Origin: Acidimicrobiaceae bacterium
Lineage (GTDB): Bacteria; Actinomycetota; Acidimicrobiia; Acidimicrobiales; Poriferisodalaceae
Direction of reading: 5' to 3'
DNA length: 64,000 nucleotides
NCBI GenBank assembly: GCA_002719335.1
Contig: PBHE01000003.1
Location: 154,348 to 218,347 of the forward strand
Shown piece by piece: positions 53,170 through 60,178 of the stretch. The notes under the pieces were generated by a model that worked only from the letters and a program-made list of their open reading frames with translations, was not told the origin of the DNA and ran no database searches. A program made the translations under genes and the position numbers. The first letter of the stretch is position 1; every line of letters begins with the position of its first letter.

Positions 53170-53931
53170 TCAGGCTTCGATGACGCGTCGAAGCGCGGCG
53201 AGCGTATCCTCGGCGAATTCGGGTCGACATATCACCAAGTCCGGAAGCCACGGGTCTTCGTAGTTGTAATCAAGGGCCGAGCCGTCGCATCGACTTGCGT
53301 GAAGTCCTGCGGCTAACGCAACTGCGGCTGGGGCACAATTATCCCACTCGTACTGTCCTCCGCTGTGCGCGTAGATGTCTGCGTGACCGAGAACAACTGC
53401 CATAGCTTTTGCACCGGCGGAGCCAAGGGGGAAGAGTTCGGCTCCGATCGCTTCGGCCACGATCATCGCGGCTGCGGGTGGGCGAGATCGGCTCACGACC
53501 ATTCTGGGTCTTCCGTCGTGAGGTGGAGCAAGTTGAGCCGGTGGGTCTGTAGTCAGAGTCGTATTAAGCGCGGGAAGAGCCACGGCGCCCGCGGTGGGTA
53601 GTCCATTTTCGGCCAACGCAACATGTACTGCCCAGTCCGATCGGCCGGGCTCGCCGAACTCGCGCGTTCCGTCGAGCGGATCGACGATCCAAACGCGGTC
53701 CTTATCCAGCCGAGTTAAGTCATCTTTTCCTTCTTCAGAAAGAATTCCATCGTCTGGAAACTCTTCTTGAAGCGTACGCACAATGAAGCGGTGAGCTTCT
53801 AAATCGCCGGTGTCTTTGACAGTCCAACTGTCTGCACCTTGGGCAAATAACCGTTCCCGGAGGTCCACGAGCAACTCCCCGGCCTGGGTCGCGATTCGAG
53901 CTGCGATCGCGTGATCCTCAGGGTTGGCCAT
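53170..53931 (-). CDS. Inositol-monophosphatase/CysQ-like phosphatase
   Basis: The 253-residue protein has the metal-binding motifs of the inositol monophosphatase superfamily: GILSEEGKDD (Glu in motif I), VWIVDPLDGTREF (DPLDGT, motif II) and YEWDNCAPAAVALAAG (WDxxP-like, motif III). The early TGDLEAHRFIV and DDGILSEE are closest to CysQ-type 3'-phosphoadenosine-5'-phosphate phosphatases, which recycle a product of sulfate assimilation. ATG at 53931 with GGAGAAAGC just upstream is the start; a longer frame to 54135 is not needed. It is divergent from the amino-acid transporter operon. Confidence 0.85.
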   Translation of the reverse strand: MANPEDHAIAARIATQAGELLVDLRERLFAQGADSWTVKDTGDLEAHRFIVRTLQEEFPDDGILSEEGKDDLTRLDKDRVWIVDPLDGTREFGEPGRSDWAVHVALAENGLPTAGAVALPALNTTLTTDPPAQLAPPHDGRPRMVVSRSRPPAAAMIVAEAIGAELFPLGSAGAKAMAVVLGHADIYAHSGGQYEWDNCAPAAVALAAGLHASRCDGSALDYNYEDPWLPDLVICRPEFAEDTLAALRRVIEA

Positions 53932-54017
53932 GCTTTCTCCATGTTTCGCTAGACATAGATAAGAGGCACTTTGGCTAAACAATCGTTCAGCCGATAATGT
54001 CTCCGCCCGGTAAGGGA

Positions 54018-54037
54018 TTGTGACGAAACGATCACAA
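54018..54037. promoter_or_regulatory. Inverted repeat TTGTGA-N8-TCACAA upstream of the amino-acid transporter
   Basis: TTGTGA at 54018-54023 and TCACAA at 54032-54037 are perfect complements separated by 8 bp. The half-sites look like those of CRP/FNR regulators, but the 8-bp spacer is two longer than the usual TGTGA-N6-TCACA. It lies 102 bp before the aapJ start, in the only sizable gap between the phosphatase and the operon, and is a candidate operator for either direction. Regulator identity is unknown. Confidence 0.45.
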
Positions 54038-54138
54038 GGTGACTGTTTGCCTAGTTGACCGTATACCGTGCACGCACTCGTAACCGAGCAGAAAGCTGGT
54101 CGCGGGACCGGTAACCGCAACAGAGAGGGACTCAACAG

Positions 54139-55257
54139 ATGCGGAAAAAGACCATGTGGCGATTACTTGCCACGTTATTCGCGATCACCTTGGCCGCTTC
54201 GGCCTGTGGTGGAAGTGACTCAAGTAGCGATGACAGCACCGCTTCGGATGCTGGCGCTGCTGAGGAGACCGAGGTAACGCTTGCTGCTAGCGGCGGAAGC
54301 CTCTTGGAAACAATCATTGACCGTGGCACCGTTAACTGTGGTGTTTCGGGCTCTGCTGTAGCGTTCTCCGAACTCCAGGCTGATGGCAGCATGGCCGGCT
54401 TCGATGCCGACTACTGCCGCGTTGTCGCTGCAGCCATTCTTGGTGACGCCAACAAGGTGAACTTTGTTTCGTTGACTGCTGCCGAGCGTTTTACGGCGGT
54501 TCAGACGGGTGACGTTGATCTCCTTATGCGTAACACCACTTGGACTCAGAGCCGTGACTCCGAAGTCGGTATGGACTTTGGTCCCACTACCTACTACGAC
54601 GGTCAGCAGTTGATGGGTCGAGCCAGCGATGGGTTCACAGGCTCTTCACAGGTATCGGATGTCGGTGGTTCAGTTATCTGTACCAGCGCCGGTACAACTA
54701 CTGAGAAGAACATTGCTGATGCTGCATCAGAAGCTGGCGTGAGTATCGAACTTCAGACTTTCGAAGACTTCGACACCGTCACTAACAACTTCATCTCAGG
54801 CGCATGTGACATCATCACGACTGATGGTTCGGGTCTTGTCGGTCGAAAGGCCAAGCAACAGCCCGATGGTGAGAACTGGGTGATTTTCCCAGCGACACCA
54901 ATTTCGAAGGAGCCCTTGGGCCCGACTTACGGTCAGAATGACTCGGCGTTCGCTGATGCAGTCAATTGGGCTGTCTACGCAACGATCATTGCTGATGAGA
55001 AGGGCGTGAACTCGAGCAACGTTGATGCGATGCTCGCCAGTGGCGACACCGAGACCATTCGTCTCCTTGGTGGTGAAGGTGAACTTCAGACCGGGATGGG
55101 TCTTCCAGCTGACGCGTTCTACCAGGTCATCAAGCAGGTCGGTAACTACGACGAGATCTACAGTCGGAGCCTCAACCCTGTGGGGTTGAGCCGTGAAGGG
55201 TCGGCAAACGCGGCCTGGACCGACGGTGGTCTTGTGTACGCTCCGCCTGCACGCTGA
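54139..55257 (+). CDS. aapJ: Amino-acid ABC transporter substrate-binding lipoprotein
   Basis: The 372-residue lipoprotein has a signal ending SACGG (lipobox, cysteine near 23) and a Ser/Asp-rich linker. The mature domain resembles AapJ/BztA general L-amino-acid binding proteins: LETIIDRGTVNCGVSG, AGFDADYCRVVAAAILGD, TAAERFTAVQTGDVDLLMRNTTWTQSRD (each quoted in part), the family-typical DVDLLxRNTTWT motif. It binds amino acids outside the membrane and delivers them to the permeases encoded downstream. It is the first gene of the operon; two hairpins separate it from the permeases. Confidence 0.88.
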   Translation: MRKKTMWRLLATLFAITLAASACGGSDSSSDDSTASDAGAAEETEVTLAASGGSLLETIIDRGTVNCGVSGSAVAFSELQADGSMAGFDADYCRVVAAAILGDANKVNFVSLTAAERFTAVQTGDVDLLMRNTTWTQSRDSEVGMDFGPTTYYDGQQLMGRASDGFTGSSQVSDVGGSVICTSAGTTTEKNIADAASEAGVSIELQTFEDFDTVTNNFISGACDIITTDGSGLVGRKAKQQPDGENWVIFPATPISKEPLGPTYGQNDSAFADAVNWAVYATIIADEKGVNSSNVDAMLASGDTETIRLLGGEGELQTGMGLPADAFYQVIKQVGNYDEIYSRSLNPVGLSREGSANAAWTDGGLVYAPPAR

Positions 55258-55272
55258 TATTGCACTGATGCT

Positions 55273-55299
55273 GTGTGGCGGCCGTTGAGGCTGCCGCAC
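55273..55299 (+). promoter_or_regulatory. Intercistronic hairpin 1 after aapJ
   Basis: GTGTGGCGGC (55273-55282) and GCTGCCGCAC (55290-55299) pair over 10 bp, with two G-U pairs, around a 7-base loop. It lies between the aapJ stop and the first permease. No U-run follows. It may slow 3'-exonucleases and so favour the binding-protein message. Confidence 0.55.
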
Positions 55300-55310
55300 T
55301 GGGATCTTGG

Positions 55311-55345
55311 AAAGGGCTGGAGGTCGGATCGACCTCCAGCCCTTT
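55311..55345 (+). promoter_or_regulatory. Intercistronic hairpin 2: perfect 16-bp stem
   Basis: AAAGGGCTGGAGGTCG (55311-55326) and CGACCTCCAGCCCTTT (55330-55345) are exact complements with a 3-base loop GAT. The A-run on the left and T-run on the right make it look like a bidirectional terminator or a strong message-stabilising hairpin. It sits 66 bp before the permease start. Partial termination or processing here would leave more aapJ than permease message. Confidence 0.75.
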
Positions 55346-55411
55346 CAGCACATCTAGGCTGATTATCGTTCAGTTTCGAATCGCCATATTTCTTTGGGAG
55401 GGAAGCATTTA

Positions 55412-56938
55412 GTGGCAAGTAACCCGCCGCCATCGATGCATCACGAACGCCCCCCGTTGTATCGAGATGTGACCGTAGTCAAGTGGGTCGTGCAGGTTAT
55501 TGCCCTGCTCATGGTCCTGGGCACTCTTTGGTTCCTTGCTGGCCAAGCAGGAGACAACTTACGTGCTTCGAATGTCCCGACCGATTACGACTTCTTGTCC
55601 GTGAACCCGGGGATTGACCTTTCTTCGGGGATTGACACGGATCCGGACACCGGGGGCCGGGCCCTGTGGGTCGGCATGGTGAACACGCTGCGTATGGCCG
55701 CTGCGGGGATTGTGGTTGCAACCCTCTTCGGTCTTCTAGTTGGGCTCTCTCGACTTTCCAATAACTGGCTATTACGTAAATTGGGAAGCGTCTACGTTGA
55801 ATCGCTTCGAAATGTGCCGTTACTAGTTCAAATTCTCTTTTATGGAGCGGTTTTTGCGAGCTTGGATCGCGTAACCAAAGATGTGGGTCCGATTAACGGC
55901 TGGTTTCACATTTCCAACAAGGGCCTGTCGATGCCGAGGGTCCACATAGCCGACGGCTTTTACCAGTGGGTGGTCGTTTTGATTATCGGCTTGGTCTTCG
56001 CCAACCTCATGCGCAAACGACGTAACGCTCAGCAAGATGCCACAGGCGCGGAGACGTATCCGCTTTTAAGCGCCTTCGGCGTAGTCGTGTTCTTCGCGAT
56101 CGTGGGGTGGTTCATTCACCCGATCTTTGGATTCATAGGCAATATCTTTGATGGCGCGGCGTCAGCTATTTCGGCGCTGCCTGAGAATGTTCTTCAGTTG
56201 TTGATCGCTGGTGGCTCGTTAGGGGCGGCCGCGTACTGGATTCGGGGATTTCTAAATAGCAGACGTACCCCGGCTGGCCTGGCGAGACTGACTGATGACG
56301 ACTACTTCCGCATGATCTTTGCTGCGGCAGGAGGACTTCTAGGGGCTTTGTTCTTCTTGGTTCTATGGCCCGGTTTGTCTAGCTGGTTCATCAACTCAGG
56401 CAGTGATTTTTTTGAAGTACTCGGCAACAAATTTGGAGGTGGCCGGAGCGGTCGTCCGGTAGACGTCGCTTTGCCCGAAATAGTGCAGAGTGGAAAATTT
56501 CCGAACTATGGCCCGTCGGGTCTTAACTTCTCGATTGGCTTCGCAGCTGTGTTTTTCGGCGTTGTCTTCTACACAGCGGCGTTCATAGCGGAGATTGTCA
56601 GAGGGGGAATACTCGCTGTTCCAAAAGGCCAAACGGAAGCGGCAGCCGCATTGGGGCTTCGCCGCTCGACAGCGCTGCGCAGGGTGATAATTCCCCAAGC
56701 AGCGAGGGTGATGTTGCCGCCGTTGGGCAATCAATATTTGAATCTGACTAAGAACACTTCGCTCGCTATAGCGGTCGGCTATAGCGACATTGTCCAGGTG
56801 GGGCAGACGGTGTATAACCAAACTGGAAAGACGCTGCCCGTCGTGTCGATATGGATGTTTTTCTACCTGTCGTGTTCGTTGTCAATATCGGTGATTGTCA
56901 ACTTCTTTAATGTTCGTATGCGGATCGTGGAACGCTGA
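55412..56938 (+). CDS. aapQ: Amino-acid ABC transporter permease, AapQ-like, enlarged
   Basis: The 508-residue membrane protein has the BPD permease core split in two. The first part includes GRALWVGMVNTLRMAAAGIVVATLFGLLVG and ESLRNVPLLVQILFYGAVF; the second includes IGFAAVFFGVVFYTAAFIAEIVRGGI and the EAA loop TEAAAALGLRRSTALRRVIIPQ. Between them is an insertion of about 200 residues with several membrane segments. AapQ of proteobacteria also has an insertion, but this protein is larger than the usual 400 residues. GTG at 55412 with GGGAGGGA upstream is preferred to TTG at 55394. Confidence 0.85.
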   Translation: MASNPPPSMHHERPPLYRDVTVVKWVVQVIALLMVLGTLWFLAGQAGDNLRASNVPTDYDFLSVNPGIDLSSGIDTDPDTGGRALWVGMVNTLRMAAAGIVVATLFGLLVGLSRLSNNWLLRKLGSVYVESLRNVPLLVQILFYGAVFASLDRVTKDVGPINGWFHISNKGLSMPRVHIADGFYQWVVVLIIGLVFANLMRKRRNAQQDATGAETYPLLSAFGVVVFFAIVGWFIHPIFGFIGNIFDGAASAISALPENVLQLLIAGGSLGAAAYWIRGFLNSRRTPAGLARLTDDDYFRMIFAAAGGLLGALFFLVLWPGLSSWFINSGSDFFEVLGNKFGGGRSGRPVDVALPEIVQSGKFPNYGPSGLNFSIGFAAVFFGVVFYTAAFIAEIVRGGILAVPKGQTEAAAALGLRRSTALRRVIIPQAARVMLPPLGNQYLNLTKNTSLAIAVGYSDIVQVGQTVYNQTGKTLPVVSIWMFFYLSCSLSISVIVNFFNVRMRIVER

Positions 56939-56939
56939 T

Positions 56940-58850
56940 ATGTCGAAGCTGAGCGACATCAACGTCGAGGCAGGTATCGCCGATGCGGGTCCACCTCAAC
57001 AAGGCGGCAGTCTTTCCGTGGGGCAATGGCTGCGAACCAACCTTTTTTCTAATTGGTTCAACTCGATTCTGACTTTGCTAGGGGTGTTTGCCGCTCTCCT
57101 AATGTTGCGTGGCGTTCTGAATTTCACTTTCAGTGAGAATCGTGAATGGGATGCGGTCCGCACAAACCTTCGCGCCTTAATGACGCTCTCTTATCCGGAG
57201 TCACAATATGTGCGTGTGTGGGTAGCAGTGGGTTTCCTGATGGCTTTGGCTGGTATGAGTGCCGGCGTCTGGGAGAATTGGGGTGGAGTGTCCGTCAAAA
57301 GGATGTCTACCTGGCTGATGGGTTCTGGTGGCTTTTTCGCTCTTTGTGTCTTGTTACGAGAGCCCAGCGTCATTATCGACAGTGAAGGGAAAGTGCTCCG
57401 CACTGTCGAAGGAACGCTGCAGCGTGAATCTTTTTGGGCGGCTATGACGGACCGGCTGGGCTGGTGGATTGCTGTCGTGGTTCTCATAGCGATGGGCGCC
57501 GCAATTTGGGCTTGGTGCAGCGAACCAGATCGTCGAAACAACAGTGTTGCCGTAACTACCGTTGTTTTCTCAGGACTCGGGTTGTTGGTGTTGAGTCTGT
57601 GGCTAGTGCCGTATGGTCACTACGCTTTCGCCGACGGCACGTATATCGCCGTGCCGGGTCGAACGGTTGCGTTTTCAACGAAGATGCCGTGGACAGTTAT
57701 GTGGTTGTTGCTGTTCGGCTTGTACTTTGTTGGTAGAAGTTTTCGCGACACGCAGTGGCAGGGGATTGTTAGAGGCTCGAGCAATCTTCTGTGGCTGATT
57801 AGCCCGATGGCGTTGTTCTGGGTAGTGCTACGGGACCCAGCTTTAGATTATGCCCACGTCCTATCAACCGACCTTCCTATGGGGCTGGCGTTTGGAGTGT
57901 TGGGCGGAGTGCTTCTATGGGTCTTGACTCGCGCTGATGCAGGTGAAGCTGGACGACTTACAGCGGTTGGCCTACTAGGGTTTGCTGCCTTTAACTGGGT
58001 TGCTGCCTTCTTTGGTTTGTATCCGATGCTTCAAAAAGCAAGGATCAGTTTCCTTCTTGTAGCTCTTGCTGCCCTAGTCGCGCCGAACTTTATTGGTGAG
58101 GTCGCTAAGCGTCGCCAGTTGATCGTTGGTTGGTTGTCTGCCATGGCTTTGGTTCATTACATGGCGACCATGATGAACACTCCGTCGACGGTTGAGCTCC
58201 AGTCCTCGGAGTTTCTAGGCGGCTTGGGTTTAACTCTTTTTGTCGCCGTGATAGTCGTCCTCCTTTCGTTTCCTCTCGGCGTTCTGCTGGCTTTAGGCCG
58301 CACTTCCAAATTCCCCATTTTCCGGATGTTGTCGACGAGCTATATCGAGATAATCCGTGGCGTGCCTTTGATCAGTGTGTTGATCTTCTTCTCGGTAATG
58401 GTTCCGCTGTTTTTGCCGGATGGGATGGAACTAGCGGAACTTGCAGCGGTGCTAACTGGGTACACCCTCTTCTCTGCCGCGTATCTGGCTGAGAACGTAA
58501 GAGGGGGATTACAGTCGGTAACCAAAGGCCAGTACGAGGCCGCCGACGCTATTGGCCTCACAGCTGTGCAGCGAACTGGGTTCATTGTGCTGCCGCAGGG
58601 CTTGAGGGTTTCGATTCCCCAGCTTGTAGGTCAAGTGATAGCAACTTTCAAAGAGACATCTCTTCTTGCGATCATTGGCCTCTTTGATTTCTTGAGAGTT
58701 GCTAATTCGGTCATTCCCGCTCAAAGTGAATTCATGGGTGTCAAACGAGAGGGCATTCTCCTCGTGGCGATGATCTATTTCTTCTTTAATTTCACTATCT
58801 CCAAATACAGTCAGCGTCTAGAACTCCGGGTGGGTCTTGGGGAAAGATGA
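56940..58850 (+). CDS. aapM: Amino-acid ABC transporter permease, AapM-like, with a very large N-terminal membrane extension
   Basis: The 636-residue protein is much longer than AapM of other bacteria (about 380). The C-terminal 210 residues are a normal permease core: LTLFVAVIVVLLSFPLGVLLALGR (near 430), SYIEIIRGVPLISVLIFFSV, the EAA loop EAADAIGLTAVQRTGFIVLPQGL and ETSLLAIIGLFDFLRV. The 420 residues before it have about ten membrane segments with no domain that I recognise. ATG at 56940 lies 1 bp after the aapQ stop; an earlier frame overlaps aapQ. It forms the second half of the permease pair. Confidence 0.83.
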   Translation: MSKLSDINVEAGIADAGPPQQGGSLSVGQWLRTNLFSNWFNSILTLLGVFAALLMLRGVLNFTFSENREWDAVRTNLRALMTLSYPESQYVRVWVAVGFLMALAGMSAGVWENWGGVSVKRMSTWLMGSGGFFALCVLLREPSVIIDSEGKVLRTVEGTLQRESFWAAMTDRLGWWIAVVVLIAMGAAIWAWCSEPDRRNNSVAVTTVVFSGLGLLVLSLWLVPYGHYAFADGTYIAVPGRTVAFSTKMPWTVMWLLLFGLYFVGRSFRDTQWQGIVRGSSNLLWLISPMALFWVVLRDPALDYAHVLSTDLPMGLAFGVLGGVLLWVLTRADAGEAGRLTAVGLLGFAAFNWVAAFFGLYPMLQKARISFLLVALAALVAPNFIGEVAKRRQLIVGWLSAMALVHYMATMMNTPSTVELQSSEFLGGLGLTLFVAVIVVLLSFPLGVLLALGRTSKFPIFRMLSTSYIEIIRGVPLISVLIFFSVMVPLFLPDGMELAELAAVLTGYTLFSAAYLAENVRGGLQSVTKGQYEAADAIGLTAVQRTGFIVLPQGLRVSIPQLVGQVIATFKETSLLAIIGLFDFLRVANSVIPAQSEFMGVKREGILLVAMIYFFFNFTISKYSQRLELRVGLGER

Positions 58851-58890
58851 TGGTACGTCCACGTAACTCTCAGACTGGGAGCAGAAATTC

Positions 58891-59670
58891 ATGAGCACCG
58901 ATGATGCAACGACAGTGGCCAATGACAGGTTGGTTGACCGCGAAGACATGATTGTTTGTGTAGATGTCGATAAGTGGTATGGCGACTTTCAGGCTTTAAA
59001 CGGCGTTACAGCGACAATTAAGGAGGGCGAAGTTGCAGTGGTATGCGGCCCTTCAGGGTCGGGTAAGAGCACTTGGATTCGTTGCATCAATCGCCTGGAA
59101 GTGCATCAGGCTGGCGACATTTTTGTTGATGGTATTGAACTGAGTAACGACCTTCGCAACATCGAAAAGATTCGGTCGGAAGTAGGCATGGTCTTCCAAC
59201 AGTTCAATCTCTTTCCCCACTTGACCGTGCTTGACAACATCACCCTGGCGCCGATTTGGGTACGAAAAAAGCCTCGTGCAGAAGCAGAGACCGCTGCAAG
59301 GGCATTGCTCGATCGAGTTGGTATACCTGAGCAGGCAGAAAAATTCCCGGGACAATTGTCGGGTGGACAACAGCAACGGGTCGCAATTGCGCGATCACTT
59401 GCGATGGAGCCCCGGGTAATGCTTTTTGACGAGCCTACGTCTGCTCTTGACCCTGAGATGATCAAGGAAGTTCTCGACGTCATGAAGGAGTTGGCGCGCT
59501 CAGGAATAACGATGATGGTCGTGACCCACGAAATGGGCTTCGCTAGAGAGGTGGCTGACCGGATCATCTTCATGGAGGGTGGCGAAATAGTTGAAGTTGG
59601 AACTCCCGAGCATTTCTTCACTAATCCGACTGAGGATCGAACCAAGCTCTTCATGAGTCAAATTTTGTAA
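58891..59670 (+). CDS. aapP: Amino-acid ABC transporter ATP-binding protein
   Basis: The 259-residue ABC ATPase has Walker [10 protein letters not shown] (near residue 54), the Q-loop in [17 protein letters not shown], signature LSGGQQQR, Walker [14 protein letters not shown] and H-loop VVTHEMG. The sequence [19 protein letters not shown] is typical of the polar amino-acid family (GlnQ/AapP). The start is ATG at 58891, 40 bp after aapM. It gives energy for the AapJ-AapQM system. No clear terminator follows; a weak GTGGG/CCCGC stem exists after the stop. Confidence 0.93.
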   Translation: MSTDDATTVANDRLVDREDMIVCVDVDKWYGDFQALNGVTATIKEGEVAVVCGPSGSGKSTWIRCINRLEVHQAGDIFVDGIELSNDLRNIEKIRSEVGMVFQQFNLFPHLTVLDNITLAPIWVRKKPRAEAETAARALLDRVGIPEQAEKFPGQLSGGQQQRVAIARSLAMEPRVMLFDEPTSALDPEMIKEVLDVMKELARSGITMMVVTHEMGFAREVADRIIFMEGGEIVEVGTPEHFFTNPTEDRTKLFMSQIL

Positions 59671-59733
59671 AAAGTGGGAGATCCCGCACTCGGGTTGAAT
59701 GATCGTGTTGGGCTGCTCGCCCTCGAATGACGT

Positions 59734-59976
59734 TCAGTCAGCGGGGGCGCCGTAAGGCGACTTGGCCTTCTTGTAACAGTCGGGGTGATAGTGCTCTACT
59801 CGGTCCCATTTGTTGCCGGCGTAGACGTTGCAAATGATTTGGTCTGCGCGGATTCGGGCTCGAAACTTGATTAGTTCTTCACATACGGCGCAGTAGGCGG
59901 AATTGCCGGCGTCAACGGTGCGGGTGCATGCTCGGCTCTGCCACTTCTTAGTTTTTGTTGCTGTTTTGGCGGCCAC
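59734..59976 (-). CDS. Small protein with a CxxC/HxxC zinc-finger-like motif, function unknown
   Basis: The 80-residue basic protein contains C29-x2-C32 and H64-x2-C67, a C2HC pattern resembling PARP- or LIM-type zinc fingers, with further Cys at 17 and 49. The core YCAVCEELIKF is linked to ICNVYAGNKWDRVEHYHPDCY. The N-terminus is lysine-rich (KTATKTKKW). I do not recognise a named family. It probably binds zinc, and DNA, RNA or protein contact is possible. It converges on aapP, and its upstream region is the CGCGCG cluster. Confidence 0.72.
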   Translation of the reverse strand: MAAKTATKTKKWQSRACTRTVDAGNSAYCAVCEELIKFRARIRADQIICNVYAGNKWDRVEHYHPDCYKKAKSPYGAPAD

Positions 59977-60032
59977 GGCTAGTCTCCTGTTGCCCTTTTA
60001 TCACTTTAAGTGTTGTGCGCAATCTAGTCACT

Positions 60033-60178
60033 ATTTGCGCGAAATTGGTGGATATTCGCGCGAAGCGCGCGTGTAACTCGCGCGAGCCGCGCGAATTTGT
60101 TAAAACTTCGCGCGGTCTGCCGTTTTAGGGAACAAGCAGTGTCTCTTGATTAGATAGCATTTCGCGCGGTCCGCGCGA
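60033..60178. repeat. Cluster of TTCGCGCG-type palindromes
   Basis: Within 146 bp there are at least seven copies of a CGCGCG(A/G) core: ATTTGCGCGAAAT at 60033, TTCGCGCGAA at 60055-60064, GCGCGCG at 60065-60071, CTCGCGCGAG at 60077-60086, CCGCGCGAATT from 60087, TTCGCGCGG at 60107-60115 and the inverted pair at 60162-60178. Several are perfect palindromes flanked by A/T. The density is unlike anything else in the window, whose base composition is far lower in CGCG. It lies upstream of the small zinc-finger-like gene and behind ettA. Confidence 0.75.
60162..60178 (-). terminator. Short hairpin after ettA
   Basis: TCGCGCGG (60162-60169) and CCGCGCGA (60171-60178) pair around one base, in effect a 7-bp stem with a 3-base loop, directly after the ettA stop on the minus strand. 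It could end ettA transcription, but it lacks a T-run and belongs to the CGCGCG cluster, so its role is uncertain. Confidence 0.4.

Noticed and set aside
54018..54037. Classical CRP binding site
   Set aside because: The spacer is 8 bp, not 6; kept only as an unassigned inverted repeat.
54020..54043. GlnR box (GTGAC and GAAAC elements)
   Set aside because: The spacing between the elements does not follow the 11/22-bp pattern of GlnR boxes.
53932..54135. N-terminal extension of the inositol-phosphatase-like gene
   Set aside because: A good ribosome site precedes ATG 53931 and the extension would cover the transporter promoter region.
59670..59700. Intrinsic terminator after aapP
   Set aside because: The GTGGG/CCCGC stem is only 5 bp with a wobble pair and there is no T-run.
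60033..60178. CRISPR array
   Set aside because: Units are short palindromes with irregular spacing and no cas genes are near.
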